This document shows, piece by piece, positions 51,428 through 63,551 of a stretch of DNA of 64,000 nt. A model generated the notes under the pieces. It had not been told where the DNA came from and made no database searches. It worked only from the letters and a program-made list of their open reading frames with translations. This DNA is from Sesamum alatum (taxonomy: Eukaryota > Streptophyta > Magnoliopsida > Lamiales > Pedaliaceae): positions 4,030,001 through 4,094,000 of the forward strand of contig JACGWO010000010.1 of the NCBI GenBank assembly GCA_034509735.1, written 5' to 3'. How positions within the stretch are numbered: the first letter of the stretch is position 1; the number at the start of each line of letters is the position of its first letter. Made by a program: the position numbers and the translations under genes.

Positions 51428-52371
51428 TTAGCTCATTTGAAAAGAATTGACATAAGAGTTAACTAAAAAAAAATTATATTGAACTCTTACTATTGATTCA
51501 GAAGCAAAAAAAAGATCTTTAATATTTGTCCCAGTTGAATTACAATAATCGATTGATTAATCACGAAACCAAAATGGTAAAACGAATATCAATAACCAAA
51601 TATTTATAAAATATGAAAAAAAGGACTTAACTTATTTAATAAAAAAAAATATTTTTGTACAAAGTTGTGTATAGGAATAATGTGGGTGTTGATGGGATCT
51701 ACTTTTGGTAAGATCATAATGCTAAAGAATATATAGAAATATGGGAATGGAGTGAAGGCAAAGAAAGTGATAATGAGAATTAAATTAATGAATTAAAATT
51801 AAAATATTACAACCTTAAAATTATAAAATAAAATAAAATAAAATAATAATGTGATGTGTACTTGATATGGATGAAAAGGTTGGTCTGAGTCAAAAATGAA
51901 ATTCAAACTGTAACGTCCAATTGTCTCCTACAAGGATGGTTTCTCTCTCTCTCTCTCTAGTCTTCTGCCCAAAGGAAACTCCCCACCTTTTTTTTTCTTT
52001 TTTTTTTTTTTTCCTGTCCTTTTACTTTTCTCCATCACCAATTATGAGAATCTATTTTTCTGAGATTTACATTTTTCAATTTATTTGGAATCTCTTAATG
52101 TTTGTAGTTTAATATATAGTTAATTAAATTGAGGTCTCAAAATTAATTAATTATTTATTTGATAAAAGGTTTTGAATTTCAGTCTGACGGCTTAATATAT
52201 AAGCATTTGTCCGCTTTCGTATTATTATTATTATTATTTTTTTGTTATGTGTGTGTTTGTGTCTTTTACTTCATGTTTTAGATGAAATCGTGGATGCGTT
52301 TTATATAATTTTTGATATGTTGAATGGTATAATTCATTGTTTATATATAAAAAAATTAAGATGGAAGTAAA

Positions 52372-52373
52372 AT

Positions 52374-52411
<38 letters not shown>

Positions 52412-52631
52412 GAGTGATGAACTATTAATTTGAAAGTACAACAATGTTTATAAAGCGATTAATTGCTATTACAATATTCAACGCACAATATAACAACATC
52501 TATTCAATCCACGGTATAATAACATATCCACATCTACCAACATCAATCAAAAAAATAATATAAATTAAACAACTCCCTACATTCGTAGTACTCGAAACCA
52601 TGACCTCTTAATTGTGGGACATCAACCTCAC
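52372..52631 (-). mobile_element. SINE with 13-bp target duplication (minus orientation)
   Basis: A direct repeat, agatggaagtaaa, lies at 52359-52371 and 52632-52644. Within it on the minus strand are a tRNA-like head ('taagaggtcatggtttcgag', B-box at about 52595-52615), a body, and a 30-nt poly(A) (poly(T) on +, 52375-52406). The tail half is shared with 24857-25020. Confidence 0.9.
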
Positions 52632-52644
52632 AGATGGAAGTAAA

Positions 52645-55254
52645 GTTTTAGACATTCAGAATCTTGTGTAAACCCATCTAGTGATTACTAAGACAAAGTG
52701 TGATGCATGTTTTCTATACTTTTTTTTTTAATAACGTTGCCGAATTTTAGGTACAACAACAAATGTTGTATGTCTGAATTTGAAAGGCATATTTTAAGTT
52801 GAGTTTATTTACGGAATAATTTAAAAGTGTTCAGATAAACTGGAATTGGAATTCCATAAGATGTGTCCTGCAATAAAGGAACGCATTATAACAATACTGG
52901 GAAAAATATCTATTACTGTCACTCGATGTTTAACTTAAAAAGATCGTAATAATCATCAGAGTAACCAAAGTTGTACTTAGGGCATTGAGTACGAGTATTT
53001 ATGATATTCTCAAACTATATAATTACACGTAACCTATTCATTAAAATTGATGGTATGATTATCATGAATCCGTACAAACTTGAGTTCCAGTTGAGTCGGA
53101 ACGGGTTCGGTACCCGATTTAGATAGGGACTGAAATTTGACCATTTTTATATTAATGAGAAATTTGGGGACATTTATATAATTTTAAAGTATTATTATTT
53201 AGCCCACATATCAGCAGTGCGACGAAAAACGTGAAGTGAATGTGGGGAAAAGGCAAGTGTGTTTGCTTTTTGCTTATTTTTATGTCAAACAAGTGAAATA
53301 TTGTAATATATCTTTATTTATCTAATTGGAAAAACTCTGTAAGTATCTTATCACGTTTTATTATAAAAAGATATGCAGTCCTAACGTTCTTGTCCAATTT
53401 ATTACTTTGAAATTTATTAAAATTTCACAACAACGAATTCGAATAAAACAAAAAATTGATTCGGGCCAAGATAAGTGAGGAATTGACTTGTTGAGTCGAA
53501 TGTCTGCTACTTGAGGTGGGTCTAAGTCTTCATTATACATCGACTTGGATGATGGATTGACCAACAAGTTGTTAGGCTTGCTAGGATGGTTCCCAACTAA
53601 AACCTCAAAACTTAAATCCGTTCATTTAAATAATATTGGTAAACCTCAAGGCTCGGCTAGGGATCGGCCCAAGAGTGATCCCGGGTCTTTAAATATGGTT
53701 CAATTGGGTTCATTTTAAACTCAGGCCCAATATATGGTCCGGTCCTCACCAAGCCTAAACCAAGCCCAGTCAGGCCTAGATGTACTCGCTTTATTTTCTT
53801 TTTATGTAATTGAGGTGTTATGTTGAACAATTATTTAAATTATGGTTGTACATATAATGAAATAAATAAATAATTAATTACACCACACAAATATTTACGA
53901 TTAGAAAAAAATAATTAAGATTATATAATAAACTTAAACAGTAATTTGACTAACAAGTTTATAATAATAAACTTATATAATAACAAATCCAAAAAGGATT
54001 TAAAATAATTTTGAAAAAAAATAAACAAAGACTATTATTGAATTAATGTACTAAAAAAATATAAGTAGAACAACAAAGATAATCTTTTTTAAAGCTTTAA
54101 AAGTATAAAAAAATCTACTAGAATGTCAATTTAAAAGAATAAAATAAAAATAATATCTTATGCATAGTTAACAGAAAAAACTTGGTCAAGTAGGCCTGAC
54201 CGAGGACCAAGTGGTGTTGGGTCACTGGGCTAGTCCAATTCCAAGCGGTCTTGGCCGAACCAACCTACTTTTTAAGGTTTCTTAGGTCCAATATTTAACG
54301 TATTTTTTAATCTTGGGTCTAGATTTAAATGGTCTCCATCAATTTATTCTAGGCCCACATTAATTCTAACCAACATTAGATCCTAATCACTTAATTAATC
54401 TTATTAATTAAGCCCAAGTTCAAAACTAATTAATCCAATTAATTAGGTTTTTGGGCTTCCTATCAAATAGGTCCTCATCAAATAATCTAATTATGTGTTT
54501 TGATTAATTTAAAGTGTTAAATTAATCATCATCTTCCGAAATTAATTTGTCTCATAATTTAATTACCCTCAATTAACTTTTTAATTTGAAGGTACCATTG
54601 CACATGGGTGACCGTCTAGCAATGATCCATGTCACTAGTATTAGGTGAATTTAGCATGAAGTTGTGACACTAACCATGCAAATACGGTCTTTCTATTGCC
54701 AACCTCCCGATCAACGTCTAGGGTATGGAATTGGTTACCGGCCCCATTATCGCTTTAATATCTATGTATCAACTCTTCAGTTATGCTTCCAATTCTATCA
54801 ACATAGGAATCCCCTTTTCCTATTTGATCAGCCGCCATGACCATGAGCTTCATGAAACACATACTAAAGAGAACGTAGAAGATTCATTATCATCTCTTGA
54901 TAAACAACAGATCTTATTTTGGAACTCACCAACCTCCAAGCATGCTTCGATTATGTCTGAAATATGACCATATTGTACTCCAGGATAAATTCTTAGACTA
55001 TGTTGGGTAGGAAAAAAGTACTTTTTTGGACCCGTAAGAATAGGTCCTTATTTTTTTTGGTACCACAACTTAGCAGGTACTTGTTTTAGTCCCATAAAAC
55101 ACGATTTTCAGCCTTTTTAGTCCCAAAATGTCATGCACTCATGCTTTTTGGGCTTTTGGGCCCAGTATGGGTACTCTGTAGGAGTTCCTTTTTACGATGC
55201 TATCAAACTTTGTTTCTCTATTACTTATTATGTTAAGTTGCTTTTTCTTAAACT
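52645..55254. other. Gene-free repeat-rich DNA
   Basis: I see no supported gene. The 54725-54967 open frame (80 aa) sits in sequence that resembles retrotransposon non-coding DNA. The stretch 53640-53780 is rich in 'ggcccaa' and 'aagccta' motifs. The part from about 55000 runs into the tandem array and may be the far 3' end of the gypsy element. Confidence 0.4.
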
Positions 55255-55561
55255 AAATATCAATGTGAGGGAAAACCCCCCTATTTTAGACACAATATCA
55301 TTGCGAGGGGCAACCCCCTTCTTTTAAACAAGATATTAAGGTGAGTTATCATCCCCCTCTCTTAGATCAAATATTAACATCAGGGGCCATCCCCCTTTTC
55401 TAGGAAAAATATTAACGTGAGGGGTCATCCCCCTCTTTTAGATAAAATATTAATGTAAGAGGCAATCCCCCTCTATTAGACAAAATATTAATGTGAGAGG
55501 CAATCCCCCTCTTTTAAGCAAAATACTAGTGTGAGGCAATCCCCCTCTTTTAAGCAAAATA
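55255..55561. repeat. ~40-bp tandem array, left part
   Basis: About eight diverged units of the form 'aatattaatgtgaggggcaa' plus 'tccccctcttttagacaa', 38-40 bp each. Each unit carries an inverted pair, gagggg and cccctc, around caat. The array stops abruptly at 55561, where the Helitron-like element begins, and resumes at 60208. Confidence 0.9.
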
Positions 55562-58500
55562 CTAGTGTGTGCCCCGTGCTATGCACGACTTTAATTTAAT
55601 TATGACTAAAATTATATCTTATAAAATTTATATATTATGTGAAAGTTAGTTAATAAATTTTTTTAATAAGAACAATAATATAATATGATTTTTTCTACAA
55701 ATTACAACACATCAATATCAACTAAAATACAGAAGTGTATAATCATCAAAATAAGAATGAAGAGTTATACATCCAATAAAATTAAATTTTGATTAATTGT
55801 TAAGTCTTATTGACATATAATCTTCTCGTTCTTTATTTGTTATGGACTTGGAATTTAGTAAAAAAAAAAAAATACTCTACAAAATCATAAAAAATTAAAA
55901 ATTACAAAACTATATCAAATATATGGTAAAAAATTACTTATTAACTTTCCATTTTTAAAATTAGATAGCAAATTTATGGCTGATCAAATTTATGATTGAT
56001 TTGACTTTCCAATTAACTTTCCATACTTAAAATTAGTTATAATAAAAAAATTCAAAATTCTAAAAAATTAGGATTTTGGTCAAAATTGAAGGAATTGGTC
56101 AAAATACTTCCTTCAAATAAGAAAATTAAACTTTATTACTTATTCTAAAAATTGCATAATTAATGAATCTTGACCACGCCTCATAATATAGGTAATGGTT
56201 TGAGCAAAAATAAAAGCATGAAAAAAGTTAAATAAAAATAAAGAGAAAATTGCATGAAGAACAATGAAAAAAATGTGTTAAAAAAATATTTTAATAAATT
56301 TAGATCTAAAAATAGCAAATGCTTTTTATAAAGGTTTGTTCTATAATATTTACAATGCCTTAACAATATTGTACAGTTATTCAAAAAATATATAAAAATA
56401 TTTTGATTTGATATAAATTAAAGCCATGCATAGCACGGGTCGCACGCTAGACGGTGAAGGTGGAAACTATATAAATACCCTATAATATTGAAAATTAAAA
56501 TTTTTATGTCCATCATTTGAGTAATTCTTTTATCCTATTTTTTATTTTATTAAATTATAATAAAAGAGATTCTTTTAGATTAATAATGCGAAAAAAAATA
56601 TTGTTAAAATCACATTAACGCATCAATATTAAAAAAGATTCAACAATTCACAATATACAAAAAGATATATCAATAGAAATAATTGAAGAAAGTAACTAAG
56701 AATAAATTTAAGCATGAGTTTAATAATATATTAACATACTATTCAAAATTTTGTTAATAAAATTTAGACAAACTCGAAAGAAGATAAATTGCAAAATTTA
56801 GATAATGTAATTAACGTATTGAAGTTCAACTTATAATGTATAAAAACATAATAATAAATTAACCAAATGACTTAGGAAAGAAAGCAAAGGGACCATATAC
56901 CGATAAGCAATATTGAACCAACAAAATGTCATATTTTTATAATGATTATTTAAAATAATAAAAAATATTCCCCATAATTTTTGCATATTAATGTTATATG
57001 GTTATAGCATATGATATGAAATTGAATGTGATATAAATTTAACATAGACATACCTCAAATTTTAATATTTGAAATCACACATGAAATAGAAAAAGAAATG
57101 ATGAATAACAAAGTATAGCGATATTGTAAGAAAGCGAAAAAATTCTATCATGTTGACTACTAATTATTGAGACAATATGAATATATTGAGAAGATACCGC
57201 AATGCTCTGAGGAAAAAAAAAAAAAAAAAAAAACCTCTAAGCAACAACAATTTACCTTAAAAAGGTGACCCCGGCAAAGCCATGTAGTATTTGTAAGTTG
57301 ATTAATCAAAAATTGTTTAAGTGGAATGATAATAAGAAAAATTCTAAAAAGGGGAAAAGATGATGATTTTATATTACAAAAATAAATCATATACCTTTGT
57401 AACAATGAAGATGAAAAGAAAATATATTGACAATAAAATACAATAATGTCTGTGGCGAATTTGTAATGAATAAAATATTATCTAGGGTTGTATTGAAAAT
57501 ATAAAGAGAAGAAGAATGTCTTTTTGGTATTAAACATAAATAAAGTAGCATGCATAATAAGAGGGATGTGATTAATTGATGACTTAAATAATTTAAACAT
57601 CATATAGAACCAACAGAAATTTTTCAAGATATAGGTTAAAAAAAGTATTAATTTTATATACAACAAAGTTGATAAAATAGTTAATGAACAAATAAACACA
57701 TCAAAAAAGAAAATCCAACACAATGTACATATTTAAATTAAAATTGATTATAATATATTTTCAAATTTAGTATCACTTAAGAATTTAATATATGTGATTA
57801 GTAAAACTATGAACAGGATATTACTAAGTTACCATAACAATCCAATTTGTTATGGAAATGATTTAGGTTCTATACAATAAAATTAATGAAAAGATAATTA
57901 CAAAATAAGAATAAGATTTACATATAATAAATAACTAAAAATTATGTATCCATCACATATATATTCATGAGCTTAATAAATAAAATAATTGACAATAAAC
58001 AAATTTAAAAAAAAAATCGAATGAATACTCACCGATAATTAGAAGTATTAGCAAGATTCGACATATGTAACCAAGGTTTTTAACAAAATAATCAAAATAA
58101 GCATGATAGAAATATGAATTAAGTAACAAAAAGGTTACAATTAACACATATATCACATAATTTTATGAACTCGTGAAATAAAGTAATTGATAATAAAACA
58201 ATAAAAAATCAATGAAAAAAAATTGTTCAACCTTTTGGTCTTTTCATTTCTTCAATTATTTCAACTTTCACATGCAACAGAGATAGGTATGAATTTTGAA
58301 TTGGTTTCTATTTTTTTTTAAATAATAGTTTTAAGTTTTTATTTTCTTTTAAATTCTAAAGCAAATTTATATGTCGCATCATTCACAAACTCAAATAATG
58401 AAATAATTGATAATAACAAAATTAAAATTACAATGATAATATTGATTATCAGCAGTGAAAATTTTATACAAAATCCAATATCTCTATCAAAGGTTATTAA

Positions 58501-60207
58501 TAAAATAGTCAAAATGACCATGATAATAAATATAAATTAAATAAAAATTATATAATTAACACATAAAATCACATATTCATGAACTCATAAAATAAAATAA
58601 TTGATAATAAGAAATATTAAAAATCAAGGAAAGAAAAAAATTAATACCTTGACTTGTGATCTCCTTTTTTTGTTTATTGTAGACTTGGAATATTTTTTAT
58701 TATTCGAAAAAGATAGATAATACAAATTTAAAAAAAATGATTATAGTTAACACATAAATCATATATATTTCATGAACTCATGAAACAAAAAAACGATAAT
58801 AAAGAAATTAAAAAGCACTAACAAACATTTCGGACATAAGAAATTTGATGAACTCATGAAAATATGATAATATATTCATGAACTCATGAAATAAAATAAC
58901 TAATAATATAAAAAATTAAACTGCAACGGGAAAATATTTTTCCCCATAACTTGGCTTATGAAAGTCTGCTTTTCTCATATATTGCCTATATGTTCATGTA
59001 AGATTAATTCCAGCCACCCAACAAAGCATGAAATAAAATAATGTATATATATAATCCATAAACCTAATATAATGAAAAGACATTAATAAAAACCTAATAT
59101 ATATCTATTAATATATATATATATATTAATACATAGATAGATATATATTAATATTAATAGATTATATGGTCAAAAATATTAGTTATTAACTTTCCATACT
59201 TAAAATTAGTTATATATATCATATATATTTTATGATGCTATATAGTCTATCGTAGATTATTTCTCATGGGTGGAAACTGTTAGATTCTCCAAACAAATTA
59301 ATTGCAATGACTATGAGAATAATCGATTACACGAAAAGCAAAATAATACGGGTTTAATAAAAAATATTCTACGGAAAGCAAAAATTACATATACATGAAC
59401 TACAATACAAAATAAGATAATAAAAAATTAAAAAATTCAACAATACAAAAAATATCATACCTGCTTGAAAAAAAATTTATTTTTATTTTTCGTTTCTTGT
59501 GTAATTGAAGATCCTATTAACACAGAAAAATCACATAAGCATGAACTATAAAAACACAAATTAAGATAATAAAAAATATTAAAAATCAAGAAAAAATAAT
59601 TCATACCTGCTTGAGTACTCGTAATCTCTCTCTCTCTCTGTCTCTCTCCTCTCTCTCTTTTTATAAATCTATAATTAACACATAAAAAATTACATATATA
59701 TAGATAAATTATAAAACAGAATAAAATAATAAAAAAATTAAAACGCAAACAAAAGCAAAAATTTCATACCTGCTTGATCAGTGTATGCAAAGAATGTAGA
59801 ACAATTACATATGATGAATGTATGTGTTTTCTCTCCATGCATCCATATATAATATTTTATGTGTACTTATTATATGAGTGGAAGATTGCAATTTAAAGGG
59901 AAAAAAATACGGTTGATTTCAATTACATAAAACCGGATTTGCGGCTATTTCCATATCCAATTTATGTTAACAATTTTTTGGTTATTTGATGACTTTCCAA
60001 TTAATTAAAATTATATGGTAAAAAAATTACTTATTAACTTTCCATTTTTAAAATTAGACAGCAAATTTATGGCTGATCAAATTTATGATTGATTTGACTT
60101 TTCAATTAACTTTCCATACTTAAAATTAGTTATAATAAAAAAATTCAAAATTCTAAAAAATTAGGATTTTGGTCAAAATACTTCCTTCAAATATATATAT
60201 TAATAGA
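55562..60207 (-). mobile_element. Non-autonomous Helitron-like element inserted in the tandem array
   Basis: On the minus strand the 5' end reads A then TCTATTAATATATA (60207). The 3' end reads CGTGC-ATA-GCACG hairpin, nine bases, then CTAG followed by T (55562). These are the classic Helitron rules: 5' TC, 3' hairpin plus CTRR, insertion between A and T, no target duplication. Joining the flanks (gcaaaata and ttaatgtgagg) rebuilds one array unit exactly. There is no Rep/helicase coding sequence. A second Helitron-like 3' end in the opposite direction lies at 56424-56450 (ending CTAG). A ~180-bp module near the 5' end (60008-60190) is repeated directly at 55922-56120. The interior is very AT-rich. 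Confidence 0.8.
57950..58960. repeat. Diverged ~200-bp repeats inside the Helitron-like element
   Basis: The block 'catgaactcatgaaataaaa' with 'taattgataataa' and 'attaaaaatcaa' recurs at about 57968, 58166, 58385, 58575, 58770 and 58890, spaced roughly 190-220 bp. A related block with 'catacctgcttga' recurs at about 59457, 59605 and 59768. All are diverged and AT-rich. Confidence 0.7.
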
Positions 60208-60500
60208 TTAATGTGAGGGGCAATCCCCCTCTTTCAAGCGAAATGTTAATGTGAGGGGCCATCCCCCTCTTTTAGACAAAATATTAATGTGAGGGGCAAT
60301 CCCCATCTTTTAAGCAAAATGTCAAGGTGAGGGGCAATTCCCCTGTTTTGTACAAGATATCGATGTGGGGAGGGCCATCCCCCTCCAAGAATGTCAGAGT
60401 GAGGGGCAATCCCCCTCTTTTGCTAAATAACGTGTTTAAGTGTATTAATGTAATAAAGTGTTAAATGTGAGGGGCCATCACCCCCTTTCAATAAAGTATA
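60208..60500. repeat. ~40-bp tandem array, right part
   Basis: About seven units continue the array from 55561 with the same consensus ('aatgtgaggggcaatccccc'). It lies directly after the pol remnants of the gypsy element on the minus strand, in the position of a 3' untranslated region. Tandem arrays there are known in Tat-lineage elements. Confidence 0.9.
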
Positions 60501-60669
60501 AATCGTGAATTTACAACAAGTAGTCAAAAAGGTGTACATTTCATTACCATAATTTCGGGTTATAAAGCGTTCGATAAAGGGATACAAAACATTAAATAGA
60601 ATGTTTCCTGAGGTTAGCGATATTCCATGTGTATGGACATTTTCTTCTCGTTCATTCTCCATGACTTGA

Positions 60670-61820
60670 TACAGTCCTACCTATTTGGTGTCTAGTTCGG
60701 CCATGTTTCCTGTTGCGTCAGCTCTCCTCAGTACCAGATCTCTGGCTTGGAAACCGTGATGCCGTACTTTGTCATTGTGGGCCTATGCTATTAATGTCCT
60801 GTAGACTCTCCTCCTTGCATTCACGCCACTCTAAGCCTTCCTGAGATCCAGATTGGCTTGCCTTTCTTCGTCATTGCTGATTGGTTCCTATTGTCGCGCA
60901 CTGAATGTTTTCTCCCTTATGTCCACCGGGATGACCGCTTCTGTCCCATTGACTAGACTGGCCAGGAACTCTCCCTTGCCTCGTCGCACGGGGTTGTTTG
61001 ATATGCCCTTAGGACTTCCGGGCGTCCTTCCGCCCAACTTCCTTTAGCTTCCTGCTGGTTACTTCCGCCTGCCTGTCAGAATAGGGTGTTGCAATGATCT
61101 CATATTTTCCGTTGGGATGTGAGTGACGATGGCGTGCTCTTGGCACTCTCGGATTCCTTCACTAAGCTTCAAGCATCCTTACGCATTGTAGGTCAAAGGG
61201 GTCCTTATCGCGGGGCCTTTGCACTCTAACACTCTGCCTCCGGAATGATTACCGCAACTTCCCTCCTGAATCTCCCGCAGAACATACTCTGCTTTGCCCC
61301 CGTCTTGACATATTTAAGATGTGGTTGTGAAAAATCTCTCTTGTACAACTCACCTCCAATTAGCGTGAACTTAGCTGACCTTGTTCGTATTGCCCTCGCC
61401 TCCTTGGGGTCTTGAGGCAAAATCCCAAATTTTCAGTCTTCCTCCGGACCTTCTTTCCAGCTCGGTAAAACGATCTTCGTCGTCAGGACTTCTTGCCACG
61501 CAATATCCACTTTGGGTCGTTCTTGACTTAGTAGGGTTATTCTCCCCTCTTCGAAGGAACCAATGGGCTGGCCAACTTAGCGAGTCAGTCTGCTTCTTCC
61601 TTGTATGACCGCAGGATTTGTTCTAGGGTGAACTCATCGAGCTTCCTTCTTAATGCTTGGATGTTTGCTAAGTACTTGGTCATTTTCTCCCCCAGCTTCG
61701 TGGCCTCCATTCAACTGCTTGACCACAAGTTGGAAGTCGCTATCCGACCTCGCATATGTCACTCATGCTTTCTCCCCCTGCATATGTCGCTTCCATGGCG
61801 CAAGTCAGCTCTCTCCCCTT
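60670..61820 (-). pseudogene. Gypsy pol remnants (RNase H and integrase pieces)
   Basis: Short minus-strand pieces in several frames are typical of plant gypsy pol. SDFQLVVKQLNG (RNase H end) is at about 61745-61706. KFTLIGGELYKRDFS (integrase zinc region) falls within 61420-61226. NGTEAVIPVDI and FQARDLVLRRADATG (integrase C-terminal part) lie at about 60960-60686. Frames change repeatedly and stops interrupt them. The many + strand open frames over this stretch are shadows. Confidence 0.8.
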
Positions 61821-62317
61821 GCACAACGCATCACACTCCGACTCCTTCTTGGATCCGCTGGCGACACTGCTGCCTTTTTGCCAAAGAGATACGGTTGGCA
61901 TCACGTCCTATTGCTCTCACCGCAAATCCTTCAGCTTGCCTTGCTCTCTGAGCGACTCTCTCAACTTGCTTCGTATCTCTTCCTCTTGGGCCTCCTGAAG
62001 TAATCCTCCTAACTCCAGCAGTTGGGAGGTTGTCCTTGCTAGCTCGTTTTGTTTCCTGCTCTAAACCACGTGCCACGTGCCTACCTCCAAAGGCGGTTTC
62101 CTGGAGCTCTTGTTTCCTTTGTCCCATAAATTCTTGTAAGCGACCTCTTCAGATCAACTCCTCGACCCCATTCTTCAAGTGGTAGCCTTCCTCCGAGCTA
62201 TGGTCTCGATCCCAATCCTTGTCACTTGGCTGCATCGAGCGTTTGAGTTCGCGAGGTCCGAGGGGTGTATTGAGCCAAATCCATCGAGAGCACATGTCTG
62301 CGTTCACGCTTACTTCC

Positions 62318-63517
62318 TTATGTCCCTAGGGGAATCCCTTTCTCCTCCTCAGCGGCCGTCCGTTTCAATGAATTTGTCGGTCGCGAAACTACTAACTCCT
62401 CGATTCTTCTATACTTCGCGGCTCTTAGCAATAACTCCTCTTGTGAGGAGGGGGGCTTTCCAGCAACCGACTCCTTGAATCGACCTCTCCTTAGATTCTG
62501 CTGCATGATGCTTGCCAAAAGTCTGGGTTTACGTGGGGGACTTCCAAAATAGCCTCCGAGAAGCGCCGTACGTGCCCTTAGGCTCTCATTCTCTTGCTGG
62601 ATTATTGTGAACAAGTACGAGGCGGTTCTGGGACATCGCCTATTAATCGCGAAGTGGTGCAATAAATACTGGGAAAGCTGCTCGAATGACTCGATGGTTC
62701 TCGGGGGTAGCTGGTTAAACCACGCCATTGCCTTTCTCGAGAGGGTAGTCCAAAACAACTTGAAATAAGCCGCATCGCTAATGTCTAACGAATCGGCTCT
62801 GGCCAGGAAACAGTCCAAGTGGTCTTGGGGATCTCCCACTCCGTCGAACTCGTTGAGGTTTGGGATCTTGATCCCCGGATAAATAGCTTCCGCTAAAATG
62901 TGAGGGGCGAATGGACTCCGACGCGGGGGCACTACTACCACGGGTCGCGCTAGATACCCAGGGGGCCTCAAGGGATTCGAGAACCTAGGTGGAGGGGGCG
63001 TATGGCCGTCCATTTCCCGATAAACTGCTTCCTGCACTGATGGCACCTGCGGAGGGGGGAAACAATTGTCTTCTCGTCCTCCTCCCCAGGGAGGAGGTGG
63101 AAGTAGTCATCTTCGCCTACGCCTCTTCGAGGAGGAGAAGGGTAATAGCTGTCCTCCAACTACGTGGCCCTGCTGTCGACTTCCTCCTCGCAGTTCAAAC
63201 CTTCGTGGGTCTCCCCGGGCCTCTGCTCACGACTCTCGGGGGCCAAAGGAAACGCGTGTCCTGCTATGAACTGGGCCACCGCCTTCTGAGCTGCTTCGAC
63301 AGACGCATCCTCCACCAATTAGCGAAGTGCTTCTGAAGTCATCTGAATGACTGGGGGTGGAGGTGGAGCCTCGGCTTCTTCCTGCCTTCCGTTCTGAAGG
63401 TTCGCGAGCGGGCTGATTTCTCGGGACGTGATCTTGCTTGTGACTCTCTCCTCCTCTTTCGAGTTCTTCTCGCCCCGCCTTCCCGTTCCTGACTCTTAAC
63501 CAGGTGCTCATCCTCAA
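62318..63517 (-). pseudogene. Gypsy gag, broken
   Basis: The Retrotrans_gag-type core is readable at about 62900-62570 (FDGVGDPQDHLDCF, AMAWFNQLPP, SFEQLSQYLLHHF). A downstream GRFKESVAGKPPSSQEELL block follows. The N-terminal part has in-frame stops at 63319-63321 (TAA) and 63160-63162 (TAG). Around 62525-62565 two nearby shifts in reading frame cancel out, leaving a stretch of about 15 residues unlike the family. No functional protein is expected. Confidence 0.85.
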
Positions 63518-63528
63518 TGCTCTGATCA

Positions 63529-63548
63529 GGTTCCCACAGACGGCGCCA
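63529..63548 (-). other. Retrotransposon primer-binding site
   Basis: On the minus strand it reads TGGCGCCGTCTGTGGGAACC, starting TGG (complement of a tRNA CCA end), 3 nt after the LTR. Similar sites follow LTRs of plant Tat-type gypsy elements. I do not assign the tRNA. Confidence 0.75.
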
Positions 63549-63551
63549 AGC

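Noticed and set aside
54725..54967. 80-aa open frame as a gene
   Set aside because: No recognisable motif, no splice context, and it lies in retrotransposon-like non-coding sequence.
55562..56450. Simple TIR transposon with 38-bp inverted ends
   Set aside because: No target duplication flanks it, and the left end fits a Helitron end whose other end is at 60207 with an exact restored site. Kept only as an open question.
55255..60500. Short regular repeats resembling a CRISPR array
   Set aside because: Units are contiguous and diverged with no unique spacers, and this is plant nuclear DNA; they form a retroelement-linked tandem array.
60853..63336. Many + strand open frames of 60-116 aa
   Set aside because: They mirror the minus-strand gag/pol remnants, whose motifs are recognisable; the + strand frames are shadows in GC-rich sequence.
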